Origin: Spirometra erinaceieuropaei
Taxonomy: Eukaryota; Platyhelminthes; Cestoda; Diphyllobothriidea; Diphyllobothriidae
Direction of reading: 5' to 3'
Length of the DNA: 64,000 nt
NCBI GenBank assembly: GCA_902702965.1
Contig: CACRXP010000113.1
Coordinates: 923,992 to 987,991 of the forward strand
Every line of letters starts with the position of its first letter. Within the stretch, counting starts at the first letter, position 1. The notes below the pieces were generated by a model, which had not been told where the DNA came from, searched no databases, and was given only the letters and a program-made list of their open reading frames with translations. A program made the translations under genes and the position numbers. Positions 1 through 13,489 of the stretch are shown piece by piece.

Positions 1-661
1 TTTACCCGAAAGAAAGGTACAATTCGGTCAAAAAGTTTTTACCTTTTCAAGGTTTAAATATTGTGAAATGGCCGTTCATAAAACGTCGTGTTTCAGCATT
101 TTCCAGTATGACTTGTAAAGTTAAAAATGTGGCTCAAATGCACTGTAAAAATTTATAAACCGCACATAGATTCCTCTTAAAACCGTAGAGAAATGTATGG
201 TCTTCCGTACGCGGAAAATATACGGCTTGTAGTTTTGAAATACTGAATGCAAGCGTGACTGCAGGTCGGGTTCAATATTATTCGAAAATTGGAAAAGGTT
301 TGAAAACCGAATCGTACCCATCCTTCCAGTATCCAGTTAAAAGATGAGGTAATTTTCTACCGAATAAGCAAAATGATGTATTTCTTTTCTGCGTGATTTT
401 CATGAAATATAACTGAATTCTAAAGGGCATCGAAAGTCAATGAGAAAAATTCCTGCCACATAAGTAGTCATTTTGTCCAGAGTATATTTGTAAGTGCAGC
501 TGCAAAAAAGTTCGTTTACTCCCAGCATCCTGAGGTTTCTCAATTATTGTAAAATTATGCTTCGAGCGAATTAGTTTTACAGCCCTAATTAATTAATGTT
601 TTCGAGACGGAAATGTATTTCGGAACGTCGGTTGACATTTATGAGTTAGCCCACATACCGA
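1..661. mobile_element. Foldback MITE, partial copy (right part)
   Basis: This is the right-hand part of the roughly 1-kb MITE family, cut by the window edge. It contains the conserved centre with CCGTACGCGG followed by TATACGGCTTGTAG near 205-232. The right arm then runs to an end near 661 reading GAGTTAGCCCACATACC, a diverged form of the family end. There is no transposase reading frame. Confidence 0.75.
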
Positions 662-3112
662 ACGGTTACCTAATTCACTCTGAATACTTGGCCGGTTATA
701 CGATTCCCGCACAAGCGTTTCGGTACCGAAACAATTACACTTCCAACGAAGTACTGTTGTGCTAGACAAGACTCAGTTAGAAATGCACAAAAACTACAGG
801 GATTTAAATGAGTGATACACGGTTGTTTTCCATTCTTGCTGTGGTTTGTTCATTTTTCCTTAGGGGACCTATCACAACCGACCTAAAATTTGAAATCCTT
901 GTCTCACATGCATCAACCATTTTCTCGAACTCAGCCAGTAGTCGATACCTAGCCTAACAAAAATCCGTAGAACGCTGTTTGTCACAAGATAGAAAGAGGT
1001 TGAACAGAAGGGGACGGAGGAAGAATATAGGCAGGCAGGGGGATAATATGCTTGCGTTGAGTAAATAATTTCATCCAATTTTTGCCCTTTTAACAAATTA
1101 CCACCTGGACATTTTTACAGGAGAACAGACGTAGGGGTTAGATGGTAGTTGGTAGCGCTCCCGGTACCGAAAACTCCCAGCTACCTGTCTTACGGAACCG
1201 GTGGTAATAGAGGCTATACGGGTAGGGCAAATGAGTGGAGGCGTGAATGGCGCTGGGAGTGTATGCCTGGGATTGACGCTCCTGCTAAAGGGAAAGCCTA
1301 TTTTAAATAAGGTGAAAAATGCAAAAAGGGTATGGAAATGAGCAAGGTTAATTAGTACGTATGCGGAATAAATACAGCCTTACCCCAGATTGGAAAGAAT
1401 AGCAACTGAAGGTGAACAACCAATTGGAAGAAGGCAGTGTGTCTTAAGGTTATTCCGCAGTATGTGCGGTAGTACTCAAACCGACAGAATGGACATGAGA
1501 ACACGAGAATCAGGCAGCGACTCGCAGGACGGCATAACGCAAGCGGGGTAAGACTTTAATGCCAAGAATATGTTTGGGCGGAAGAGAAAATCCGCAAATA
1601 ATAGTTTATTGCCACTGTAGCCACAATTAAAATTAAAACTATGGCAGTAGTTGTGTGCTATACGTGGGTGGAGAATCGGTAGACACCCTATCTGCGTGAC
1701 GGTTGTCCTTTTTGTATACGGTCACGCCGGACTCTGCAGGAGATCTGGAGTAAAAAGACCCAAGGGCGCAGGCAAACCGACAAAACGGAGACCCGCGCCA
1801 ATCCGCCTAGGATGCTAATGAGAAGCATGATGAATCATAATCCGCCTAGGATAAATCTTTCGCTCTTTACTAAAGCTTTACGTTTGGGGGGTGCAACACG
1901 ATGAATCTATATAGGCATTTTTGCAGCGCCTCGTTCTCGGGGCGGTTAAAGTGAACAAGAAAGTCACCCTGACAGGGCTTCTGCGCGTGCACTCCCAGAC
2001 ATATTGAGAACGTAATCACAGCTACTAAAATCGTAGTGCCTCAAACTGGAAGTGCAGGAAACGATCGCTAACTGGAAAGGCTACCAACTACCATTCCGCC
2101 GACGTGGGACAATCCCGAGAGAGACACTGACTAATCGAATTCCTAACAACTGGCTGACTAACGAGTGCCTGCGTAACATCGCGAAACCGAACTTTGGAAT
2201 TGTTGCATTGGCCACTGAGATCCGAATAACATCATTATTATTGGTGCACCCACGGTGGTGCGGAGGCCACAGCTGGATGTAAGGTTTCACACAAAATGAG
2301 TTAAAAGCGTCCAAATCTTGGTCCCGCTCACACACATGCACCGGAAAGTTACAGCAGAGCTAGTTACCTCGCGTCCTGAAGAATTAGTACATTATGTGAA
2401 CTTAGTCATGAAATGTAACGCGAACCGATGTGATAATCTTTAGGAAACTAAAACGTTCTGAGCTTTGCTCATTCCTTCAGCCTCTTCAAAAAACGTTTCT
2501 TTTTCCTGTGGGATATGTGGCTAAGTAATCGTTATTAGAAACAAAGTTTAGAAAATTTTAAAATAGCTTATGTTAACCTATATTCGGGTGATTGTCTACG
2601 TTTATTGCTGTTTTAAACTTAGTTTGAGTACGAGATCGCATTTTCGGGAGGAAAGTAAGTTTAACTCAAAAGTTTTACTAAGCGGCAGTAGTTGCACTTG
2701 ATAGTGGACCTTTTGTGAGATTTTACTCATAGGTTAGAAACAGATCGGTTATTTTTAGAAACCCAGACAACATTTCGAATTTTAAAGGCTGGCTTTCCAA
2801 CTCTGCCCTCAAGTACAGCAATTAAGTCTGCAGGCAAGTCTATGTTCAAAGGTGCAGGTATTGTCATTCCACTTACTAATATGCTATGAGTGACCCTTAT
2901 GGAATGGTCTATTGAAATTTTGAACACATAGACATGTACGATTATTGAGGTATATTTTCCGTTTATACGTAATTTAGAAACTGAACGAGCATAATGTTAG
3001 CAGTTTTTACAAGGTGCCAATACTTATATGCCCACTATTTCATACATTCATAATCATAGAACGGAGGCTGAAATTAGGAACAGATGGCGAAAATGGCTGC
3101 AATACAATGACA
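662..3112. other. Unassigned stretch
   Basis: No gene or known repeat could be supported. Short frames near 872-1,096 (-), 2,052-2,282 (+) and 2,081-2,341 (-) overlap each other on opposite strands and resemble nothing I recognise. A 14-bp direct repeat (AATCCGCCTAGGAT) occurs twice near 1,800 and 1,840. Confidence 0.5.
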
Positions 3113-3225
3113 AAAGCACGCTTTCAGACCGTCAATTATGATGGGTTCGGATGGGAATCCGATACGTCTGGCCAATAAAACTCTCGTCCCAGCGATCGCA
3201 TCGTCTTTTGACAATTTCTGTCGTT
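3113..3225 (+). repeat. PLE-A terminal-repeat remnant with decayed hammerhead-like motif
   Basis: This matches the arm sequence of the 34-kb inverted repeat over about 110 bp, including the tail after the motif (CCAATAAAACTC, then CAGCGATCGC). Stem II is GGGTTC/GAATCC, one G.T wobble away from the 34-kb stem. Box 1 (ATTATGA) and box 2 (GATAC) are both mutated, so ribozyme activity is unlikely. No PLE coding sequence adjoins it. Confidence 0.65.
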
Positions 3226-4875
3226 TGCGGATAAGCCTTATCACCATCTCTCGGAACGTGAAAAACCACCAAAAGCTCGACTTTCGTTGGATTATTTGGG
3301 CAATGTGTAAATCGTATGAAACTCCATCAAGAGAGTACACTATAAAGGCATTGTAGACAGATATTTTGTTGGAGAAGGTTTTCATTTTGCCCAGGGTATA
3401 TTCAGAACTGAACTTTGTTATGCACGTTCATTTGTTGAAAATGAGTTTTCATGTTTAGGTTAGTTTCTAATGGTAATTCTGACAGTCACTTTCATGAAAC
3501 AAAACGCTTTGAATAAGGTTTTATAGCTAATGCATCCATAACTTTATCTGTTTTTAAGGTTTTAGCCAATCCATTACACAAAATATCAATTAATGGATGT
3601 TTGATCTAAAACACAGAATATCCCGAAGTTTTCACTGATACATCAAGAATGATATAAAAAGTAGCGATTGGCCATCACTAAAAACGCAGAATAATTTGAC
3701 GGAAAAACGTTTATATTAACAAAAACAAAATGGCCTGTTCACGAATGCACCTGCTAATTTCGCCTTATCATCGGCCCGTCAGTGTGTGAACGTATTGGAA
3801 ATTTTATTACTGTGGCACCTCTAGCAGTGAACTCAGGCGACATACTCTCTGCTTTAAATAATCGCATGTCGCACAAAACAGAAACTTAAATGTATGTCGA
3901 TTTTGTGCGATAAGATCTTCTAACACATGTCCGGACATAACACGCTTGACTTTGTTCCAGACTTCATATTTCAATAATTCCTGGCGAGCGTTTAGTGAAA
4001 ACGTAGACAAGAATAACTTTCTAGGCATAACTGTGCTTATAAAGTTTTGACTCGTTGGTTTTTGTATGGACGGAAATTGTATGCATTTAAAATCAAAGTT
4101 TATTCACATGATGCAAATTTTCGTGCTTTAAATATCAGTTGCCTACTGAACAATTACCATTTTCGCAGTAACTAAATGATACCCATAATAGATATTTAGC
4201 TCTGTTATTTAACTGGCGGTCGTTTATCATTTGTCTGGCGTTTAGTTTGAATAAATTTGGGCCGGTTTCGATTTGATTAGTGATTTTTCTCTAGATTGGG
4301 CTTATCTCATGAGGTAGGTAACCAACGGTAGATTAGAAGGTACACCAATGAATACAAAGGTGAGGCTGAACTGGTCCGATGCATTTTATAAGCCATGTTA
4401 TAGCCCAACACAGAGACGATCTGGAGCCTGGAACGAGAATTTTCGGTTACTCAGAACTGCGGCAGAGGCGTTACGCTTGCGTCACATGACCCGTCTTCCT
4501 GTCGGAGTATACTTATTTATATGATGTTTCTTTAGCTGTTACTGTCTGTCATTTTAAGGATCTTTATGAAATAACAAAGCAAAAACGAACTAGCATAATT
4601 CGTCCCTAAGCTATGTCGGTAGATTCCTGCGAGCATTGTGACACGTTGGTTAAATAGTAATTATTCAAACGTTTTTATTGACTGGATAAATTAAACAAGC
4701 TTGGACTAGGAACTCGACATCAGGAAGCTACCATAAACTCAGAAGGACGCCGTTATAAAATAAGAAAACATTGATCTTATCACACACGTACACGCACGCA
4801 TCTACAGTCTCAGTAGATAACGTTTAAGAAAACTGTTCTACTGATCTCCTAATCACTGTCGTAAAGTGAGGCAAT
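3226..4875. other. Unassigned stretch
   Basis: AT-rich sequence with no supported gene. The frame at 3,807-4,028 (-) shows no recognisable domain or plausible splice context. Confidence 0.45.
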
Positions 4876-5240
4876 ACATTTGGACATACAAAGCGGGTAA
4901 TCATACACCTTTTCGCCAACTGAGATCCGGAGCTCCTCAGGTTGGTGGTTCATCGGCTTGCGCGCTCCCCGAGTGGTCAATTACTTTGGCCAACCTATGC
5001 CTTAGCACGGATTTCGAGAGTGGGAATGTCGTTGCACTTGTTGATAGACTGAGGTCCCGTAAACCATGACTCAAGCAACTCGCGGCTCACGCGATTATCC
5101 CCTCTCGTCAGAAATTCGGCCTCATCGAACTTGAATGTGTGGCCGGGTATCGTCGAATGGGCCGCGATCTGATAGCTAGCGTCATTTCTCCGTACCGATA
5201 ATATATAATATTCGTCAGCCAATGTTGGCAAAGAGATAGA
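4876..5240 (-). mobile_element. PLE-A 3' fragment (end of GIY-YIG endonuclease)
   Basis: On the minus strand from about 5,231 the translation shows the C-terminal part of a PLE GIY-YIG endonuclease. It reads AAVRRNDAS-like (here SVRRNDAS), then HTFKFDEAEF, RGDNRVSRELLESWF and GPQSINKCND. This block is characteristic of flatworm PLEs, and the 43-kb copy is a decayed relative. The reading frame ends at 4,995 and non-coding 3' sequence continues to about 4,876. Everything upstream (reverse transcriptase and the start of the endonuclease) is missing, so this is a 5'-truncated dead copy. The remaining stretch has no stop, which suggests a relatively recent insertion. Confidence 0.85.
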
Positions 5241-8200
5241 ATATGTTGAAAATTGACTTTTACCTGCGAATTAAGTTACGCAAATGATGCCAAAAATGTG
5301 CATCTGAGTGGCACTGGTCAGCCCGCCAAGGTATGCGATCATGCGAAAATCGTAGTAAACATATTGTACAGAAAACGCCTACAATATGAACAAAATATTT
5401 TGTGCTTTTGTGAATTCGGCATTTGACAGATTGCTGATTAAGGCATGGAACTTTCTCATCCGTTAGACATAAAGGGCTCGTTTGATGCGTTCGGCGTTAT
5501 GATGTACTGCCGCCTCGTAAATTAATCTTCGCGGAAAACAGTTTTACCAACCAAATACCCTTTGGCAACGTTGTGAACTTTCCGTAGCGAGTACAGCTTG
5601 GTTTGCACATGCATGTGTGTGTTAGCGTACAACTGTTGAGTGAAATCTGCAATACATATGCATCCCTCAAGAAAATGCTTTCGACAGTGAGACAATAGGA
5701 AAACGAGAACCTCTGCTGAAACAGGCCACATTTGATAGAACTATTCAGATGACTTTTATTGTTAGAAAAACACCAGGAGTGTTTAAAAGCCCGGGTCGCT
5801 TGGGTTCGTCGCTCATAAAATTTGAAAAAAAAGATCGTCCAGCAAATTTCCTCAAGACCAAGACGCATTAAATTTTACGGAAATACATACGTCACACTTA
5901 AAGAGTCAAGTCGTCAAACACGCGTTTTCGGTAAGTCATCATCAAACGCATGCAGTTACGTAGAAATTGAAAATATGAGAAGTTCACAGTCTTTATAAGG
6001 GGCTCAGGACTATTAACGCTCATCCTTCCCACGCCACCCGCATGACGAGGTCGATATGTTATGATCATTGGGCGAAGGAGGTGACATAGGCTGTGAGTTA
6101 TGTTCGTAATTCGGGTACGTGGAGTACACATCACTGTCATCACGGGGTTTATGGGTACGCGCAATAACAATCTGGGGTCGGCGTTGGCCACAGAAGACTT
6201 GGCGACTGTGTCAGCATATCTTAACAACGTAGTGGTGGACTCGCTAACCGTAATGCCCTGACTTGGCTCTAGTTAGCACCCATTGGTGTGGATCTTGGAA
6301 GAAGCTCGCTGGTGTCCCGTAGACCACCTGAGAGGTTTCTTTGGCATCGACTCAATAATCCGTATGGACATGATTTTCAAGAAAAGAACTGGAAATCTAT
6401 CTGGCTTCGCCTATGTCCAGTCAGGCCGGTAACTGTTCATGAACCCTCTCACCCAGGCGACTCGTTGCACAACCAGTGTATTCTGCTGAAAAGAGCTGTT
6501 CTCTTGTCTGTGCAGAAGGGCATCGAGAATGCGCATTGTTAACATTTGAGATCAGGGCGTCTGTGGTAAGACCCATCAGGTGGAACATTTCATCCACGTA
6601 CCGGCACTGAATTTCATTCAAAAGATAAGTTAGACAGAATAGGCCCCCTTTCAGTAAATTCTCTTCAGTTCTGTGCATTTATATTGACAGTAGAATAATT
6701 ATAAAAAGCCGGTTAGTGAAGAATCCTTCGAAGATTAGTATGTGAGGAGGAAGGTGGAGGAGAAATAAAATACAGCCAATCATCTAATTAATGTAAATGA
6801 GGGTGGTAATCGCCAAGAAAGTTACTTATATGCCGGCAGTTGACCTGGTGCCTTTGAAAAATGGCGTCTAGTGGGATTGTATGAGGGTTGTCTGTGCGTG
6901 CAGAACCGTTACCACATTTAAAGTCTCTGGACCCTCCTTGAGTATATTGTAGTAAGGAGGCATTAAAGCCGCGTTGATAATCTTCAAAAAATTCGCAAAC
7001 ATTCTGAAACAGCCACAAATGTAGGCAGTGTAGTGGTCCTCATTCACACATCATTCCCAAAACGGGTTTCCCGACATTTTTAAACAGCATTCACCTTCTC
7101 CTAAACAGAAAAACATTGTCATTTAAAAGCAAATCCAAAAAACGCAAATTATTTTGAATGAACCATGAAGGAAATGGCGCAGTTGTGGTTTCCTGAAACT
7201 ATTTACGTCCCAGCCCAACAGTTATGCTGCCCGAGTTGTTCCGGTTTAATAATAGGTTTTTCAGGCCAACGAGACATAACAAATTCTTCATTATTACTGG
7301 CAATAAAAGAGAAAATCACTCAATCTGCTAAGGTACAGATAGTGACTATAGCTGCGTTATTATTGTCTGAACAATAAACTTTGACAAAAACATTGGCTTA
7401 ATTGGATACAGTCGAGCACTTTTTTCTGAGCATTGAAATATGAAATTAGATTAGCCAACTAAAAATAATTGTGCAAATTGTCTATTATCCTCTTCCATAA
7501 GGAACTTAGTGGTTGGTTGATCATAAGATTTGCCGTTCAAATAAACAGTCTACTCAGCATGGGACTCCAAACAAATACGCCCTATTGTGGATTATCTGGG
7601 ATCTATGAAAAACGAGCTGAGAATAAACAGCATACCTATAATTTGCCTACTGAACTGTTATGTTCGCTGAACCAGCACAGGGGTAAGATCGGAGTTCGGC
7701 AAGTGTTATAGGGAATGCACACCCCATAACAAGTGCCAAGATTTGGGGCGTGGTGGCCTGCCCAGTTGTTGGCTTACGTCGCGCAGTCTGGTGCCCGAGC
7801 CGTTCTTCCATATTTGTTGTTGTTTAAAAATCCTGGTCAGATGGTTGGTGTGGACCAGAGGNNNNNNNNNNNNNNNNNNNNNNNNNNNNNNNNNNNNNNN
7901 NNCAGCCACCTGCTGCCTTGACTCTGTCATGACACCGGGTCCAGGCTTGGGGGGAAGGAGAGAGTGCGTTAGATGTTATACAAGTCCTCTGTCACTTTAA
8001 TCTACCCCACGCACAAGTCACCGGCATTGCTTTCCCCCTACTGTGGAGCTCACGACTGAAATCGTCGAAACCGACTGACAAACTGTCGGGGCACACGGTG
8101 GACGTGGCCGGACTCGACCGTCGGACTGCTTTCCGCTGATGTTAGTAGCATTTTATTTGACTTTCCACTTCAGAGTATATCGTATTTTGGTTTGGTCCTG

Positions 8201-8545
8201 CAATTGCTGCCGGTAATATTTTTTACTTTTCTGCTTTTGGCAATCCTGTTTATTTCTCACCAAATTTATGTATACATAGAGACCTAAATGGTATATTTCA
8301 ATGAACATGAAACGGGCAGTTTTCATCTCCGCTGACCACTCTATTGGACACATTCCGCGTATCGGGCAAATATTGCAAGTAGTAAACCTGGCGTTTTATA
8401 TTAAAACTAGCAACGGACTGCGACCAACTCAGAAACCGTCCGAATATACCATGAAACCGAACTACATAAGTTTAAAGGATCTGAAAATATTACTGGGTTG
8501 AGACGCTAAATGCCATCGAATTTAATCGCGATTAGGTGTTTTCTA
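5241..8545. other. Unassigned stretch with an assembly gap
   Basis: No supported gene. Frames of 60-120 codons at 5,497-5,868 (-), 5,898-6,227 (-), 6,288-6,542 (+) and 6,788-7,018 (-) have no recognisable domains and overlap frames on the other strand. The segment around 7,700-8,130 is richer in GC than its surroundings, surrounds the run of N and may be a repeat. No second copy lies in the window to prove it. Confidence 0.4.
7862..7902. other. Run of N (assembly gap)
   Basis: Forty-one undetermined bases. Apparent reading frames crossing it at 7,706-8,000 are artefacts. The gap lies inside GC-richer sequence that may be repetitive. Confidence 0.99.
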
Positions 8546-9112
8546 AATGCAAATAGATTTTATAGAAAATACATCTAAAATATTCCTCCATGTACCCATT
8601 TGGTAGACAATTACGTCTACTCCAAATTTCGCCCTTGAAGGCATAATATCTTTGGGTCATGGAAAGGTTTCCGATATAGAGATTATCTAGGACAAGAAAC
8701 TGCTTATTTATACAACATAATACCGTTATTTATAAGTGGCGCCTATAAAACACACAACGCAGTCCACGTCCGTTGCAACATTTTATGAGGAATATAGCAC
8801 TATATTACTGTTTCAAGATTATAAAAAGACTTTCCTCTTTCATGCATAAAATCTTGAGATGTAATGTTCTATTTTAAGAGTACAAAAAACAATATTTGTA
8901 TGCGCATTTTCTGTAAAAATATATTTGGATTGATAAGAGCATCGAAAGTTAGTGGGAAGAATTCGCACTAAATAATGGTCCTTTTGTGCCGACAACATCC
9001 AAGGATGTCATTTACAAGCCGGCTTCCTATCATGGAAGAGGTGCCTTGGAATTATGCTGTCTGATAATCTATATGGCAATCCTACCTTGTTAATCCTTTC
9101 AAATCTAAGACA
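8546..9112. mobile_element. Foldback MITE, degenerate internal copy
   Basis: This aligns by eye with the inner left arm of the full MITE (TTTTATAGAAAATACATC, then GGTAGACAATTACGTCT). It also aligns with the right arm (GAGCATCGAAAGTTAGTGGG, later CAATCCTACCTTGTTAATCC). Both extreme ends are missing and the centre is strongly diverged, so this is an old copy. Confidence 0.6.
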
Positions 9113-11271
9113 AATTTAAGAACTACCGCCAAAACTCCATAAAATAGACCCGTTATTGTATATTTGGAGGCAGCAGAAGGCGTTTATGGCTCAGAGAGAA
9201 GGTGCTGCCACAAGAATATTTAAAACAGTGCTGAGAAGTTGCTGCGGAGCACGCTGCCCTTGTGAAACGTTTATAAAACAACAAGCAAGTTCTGTAATTT
9301 TGTTTTGGGCGAGATAATGGAATAATGGTCTCTGCTAATGTATATTAGCCTTGCCTATCAGATTATTTTTACAGTAGACTAAATTTTCTAGGGTAACGTC
9401 CCTGTTCAAGTGTTGAGGCGCGGGTTCAAACACGAGCTTGGCGTCGGGTACATTTAGGCCACAAGCTACAGTTTTTATTTTATTTGCAATTCCTTGATAT
9501 TTTAATGTATCGCAATTATGCATAATGCGACCGTTGGTCCAGCATTGCGGACAGTTTGGATACTTGGTACGTAGTCAGGAGTCCGAGTTCTGGGTCAAAG
9601 AATGAAAGTATTTAAATAATCAAACACCTGTGCACGCAGCCCATTGCTTTCGCCACCTTGAACGCCCTCATTCAGCCAGTGGCAACCAACTGCGGATCAA
9701 AAACTGTGCGCACTTAAAACGGCAGTTAGCAGTAAAACAACAATTTCGCAAAAATAAAAGAGATTGCTAAAAGTCCCTTCCATCCTCAATGGCAACCGAC
9801 GACAAGGAGAGATCTGAGTCTGATAACAGAGAGTTCGCCTTATTAGTTTATAGGGAAAGAACCCGGTTCACAACCTTTTGATCATCTGGTTTGGGGCTCG
9901 GGTATGATTGACCGAGGATAGCATTTTGGTCAGCAGGTATTTTAATTTCTCTAGATTAACCGGCAACAGGCCAAGACCTACAAAATACTACCATGGTAAT
10001 TATTTTTAAATTTTAGACACTGTAAGCGGACTAGGACGGCTTCAGTTGGAATGCCGAAAAGGAAGACTGCGATGACCATTTCTGGGTTCTTATCTGTCAC
10101 CAGCCGTGCGTACCAAAAAATAGGATTGGATAACCAAAGATTTCAAGCCGGATTCTGATCATTGGATGTTACACTTACTGTTCTACCATCAAGCTAAGGG
10201 GCTCATTTCTCTGTAGACTGTGATCGGGAATACTAACTCCCAAAGACCCACAAAATTCCGACTTTTAATCTCGGGTCTTCCAAACCTGGGACTGGGATAT
10301 GACTGGTTGAGAACGACTAATGAACCAAACCAGCCCACTGGTTGCTATGTGACTGTCTGTGAGGGTTCTTGATTGCGTTCTGGAGTACAAGGGAATGAAC
10401 ATATTTCGCACTTAATTGCGGTCGCTTAACGTCCGTTCCACGCTTAATTCTTCTTCTCTCTGCCTGTTCACAAAATGACAATTTACTTTGTGTGACCATT
10501 TCAGCGTCAGTTCATAGTTGCACTATGAAACCAAGTGTCAGTATTTTGGCCGCAGATTCAAATGTGAAAGATATGCAAATTAGCAAGTGTACCAACGATT
10601 TCATCTGCATACGCTAGCTATAACGCTAAACTATCCATAGTGAAACCGGGTTCACTGCATATTTTTTGAATAAATCGAATGCCACGCTGGTGGCGTTAGC
10701 ACGAAACTTTATTTTCATTATACAGCCCCTTTAAACTTTGAAAACTTAATCTGGTTCCAGCGAAACTGCCCAGGCATACTTAGGTCTAATTAAATGGCAG
10801 AATTTGAGCGACTGGATAAAGCCCAGAATCAGTAGCTAAATGGAGGCGGTTTTGTGCTGGTGAAAGTCAAATGAATCGTCAGATTGAGAAAAGGTCAGAC
10901 CAGCCCTTTTTGGCGGTGCTGCATGCGATTAGCCATTTTTCTGTTTCTCACGTAAATGTTAATACCAAACATCTGAGAGGATAATATAATACAACTCCTC
11001 CCCAATGAGAGCATGCGGCCATGCGTTCTCCAGAATGCCGGGACAGCTACTAGCCAATGGATACCTTTTAACCACTGTCGTTCTTGGACAAGGGCGAATA
11101 AGACGGACGCCAGCAGAAAAGAAACCTCCACGTTACACACTGCAGGAGTGAAGTACGACCAAGCCGGATCGCAAAGGGCACGTGAGTCCAACCTCCTACG
11201 CTGACGGGAAACGTGCGTCAGAGGTGGAGTTTACTGGTCAATTTGGGGGGCTGTGATTAGCGAAAATATGC
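9113..11271. other. Unassigned stretch
   Basis: No supported gene. A scrap near 10,272-10,325 (CTCGGGTCTTCC, then GATATGACTGGTTGAG) resembles the middle of SINE-1 and is probably an ancient copy. The 98-codon frame at 10,895-11,191 (-) has no domain I recognise and is shadowed by a plus-strand frame. Confidence 0.4.
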
Positions 11272-12270
11272 TACAGTGTGTGGGTTAACTCATGAAATGT
11301 TAACCGAAATTCCGAAATGCGCTTTTGTTTCGAAATGATTAATTGAGTAAGGTTGTAAAACTAGTCAGCCTGCAAAATAATTCTATAAGATTTCAGTTAC
11401 CTCAGGATCCCGGCTTTCGAATGAACTTCCTTCCGACTGCATGCAAAAACCACACTTTATAATAAATGACTACTTATGTAGCATGCATTTCTTTCATCGA
11501 TTTTCGATGGCCATAAATCTCCGTTTATATTTTCTGGAAACAGTGCATAAAAATATCCATTCTTTTACTGATTCGGAAGATAATTACGTCTTCTTCAAAT
11601 TTATGCTCGAAGGCAGGACACAGTTCGGTTTTAAAAAAGTTTCTAATTATGGGACTTTTAAATACCGTGAAATGGCCGTTCATAAATCGTCATATCTCTG
11701 CATTTACCAATGTGGCTTGTAAAGTTAGCAATATGTATCAACTCCACTGCTTAATTTTATGAACCCTTAATGGTCTCCCTTCATTACTGTGAATAAATGT
11801 GTGGTTTTCCGTACGCGGAAAATATACGGCTTGTAGGTTGGAAACCCTGAAACCAGGTGTGACTGTAGAGCGGGTTTAAGATTATTCGTGAATTGAAAAA
11901 GTTTTTCAGAAGCAAATTATGTAATTCCTTTGAGTAAAGGATTGGAAGAAGACGTAATTATCTATCGAATGAGTAAAAAAATGAATATTTTTATGCATAT
12001 TTTCCGTAAGGTATAAATGGATTTTTAGGAGTATCGAAAATCGATGAGGAGAATGCATGCTATATAAGTAGTCATTTTTCAAATAGTGTAATTTTTGCAT
12101 GCAGCCAGAAGAAAGTTCATTCTAAAGCCGGCATCCAGAAGGAAACTGGAATATTATAGAATTATGTTGCAGGCTGACCAGTTTTACAACCCTACTTGAT
12201 TAATCTTTCCGAAACTAAAACCCATTTTCTGAATTTCGGTCGACATTTCATGGGTTAGTCCCCCCACTGC
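11272..12270. mobile_element. Foldback MITE, near-complete copy
   Basis: The left end reads TACAGTGTGTGGGTTAACTC. The right end is the diverged complement (TGGGTTAGTCCCCCCACTG). The two outer segments, about 11,272-11,600 and 11,930-12,270, are reverse complements of each other. They enclose a unique centre with the family signature CCGTACGCGGAAAATATACG at about 11,809. The total is about 1 kb. There is no transposase and the apparent frames are chance. A TA at the left boundary and CA at the right fit a TA target duplication with one mutated copy. It is non-autonomous; the mobilising transposase is unknown. Confidence 0.85.
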
Positions 12271-12688
12271 AATTAACCAAGGAGTTCGTCAGTGCTCCCA
12301 TACCAAGGCAAGAAATTTGACTACCACACTGTTGACCAGAGATAGCTTATACAAAGGTATGCAAGAGGGACCCAGGGCAGGCTCAGGAATCACAATAAAA
12401 CCAAAACCTCAACCCATCAAGTGTTACGCGACCACTAGTTTGAGGCAGACGGTAGAATTTAAACGCCTTTGCTCCTCCCTAACCGGACGTCAATACGAGT
12501 ATGAATGTTTACGTCCAAGAACCTTGAGATACCCCCCCCCCAGCCTTCTTTTGATGTTGCCGCCGAAATGCTTATCTCAAATAATAATTAGCAGGCTGAA
12601 ATAAAGCGTCGATGAGGTAATCCCATCACTTACATGATAGACTGACTTTTCAATTGTAACATGGGAATATTCGTAGAGATTAGGCATT

Positions 12689-12745
12689 GTCACGAGTCGA
12701 ACCCGACTGAGGTTACCGGGGATTTTCACAGTTGAGTCAAAGTAA
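12689..12745 (+). mobile_element. SINE-2 tail fragment
   Basis: The sequence contains a B-box-like GAGTCGAACCC followed by ATTTTCACAGTTGAGTCAAAG, the 3' part of the SINE-2 copies at 52.4-52.9 kb. The tRNA-like head is missing. Confidence 0.55.
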
Positions 12746-13489
12746 TTTATCCATGTGTCAAGACTGTGGTCATGGCCTTTCTCAGCAAACGCTCTGGAAT
12801 TGCTGGCATTCTGCTCATGACCTTAATCTGAGTTGACCGTTAATTTTTATTGTTAAACATTTGCTTAAAACATGAAAAAACCCTGTAACAGTAGAATATA
12901 GACATTTAAAACAGAAGTCAACTTGCATATAGCCACAGGGTGGCTCCTGGTCAGGCAAATTTTCGATGTTATTTACACGGTAAAAACAACTACTTAAATT
13001 GCGATTTTTTCATGTGAAAGTATGAAAAATCCTGCTTTGAAGGGATTCACATCTTTAAATTCTTTATTTAAAGTAGGTATTCCCTCCTGGTTTAAATGTT
13101 CTTTATGAATATCCGACTATTTTAAAAAATAAGAAATGCTCCCATAAGTTTAAAATTGTGCTAGACCACACACCAGGTACCTCCTTCAAAGCAAAGTCGT
13201 TAGTGTCTTCATGGATCTCCTTGGGTGTTCTGCTCTTTCTCATAGAAACTCGCAGTAGATATGGGCCGTATTGCTTAGAACAAAAGGAGATGGCAGTGGT
13301 GATGCTAATGCAATCGTTTGGAAGATGATGTTAGCTCACCTGATCTCAGATCTCCATCTGAACCCATCGCTGGAGACAGTCGTAGATGGTGATGAATGCA
13401 TAGGGGTTGCAGTATGCAGAGAACGCAGTTAACACACCACCACATGCTAAATCCTAATACACAGCTGCTATATTCATTGCTGGACATCG

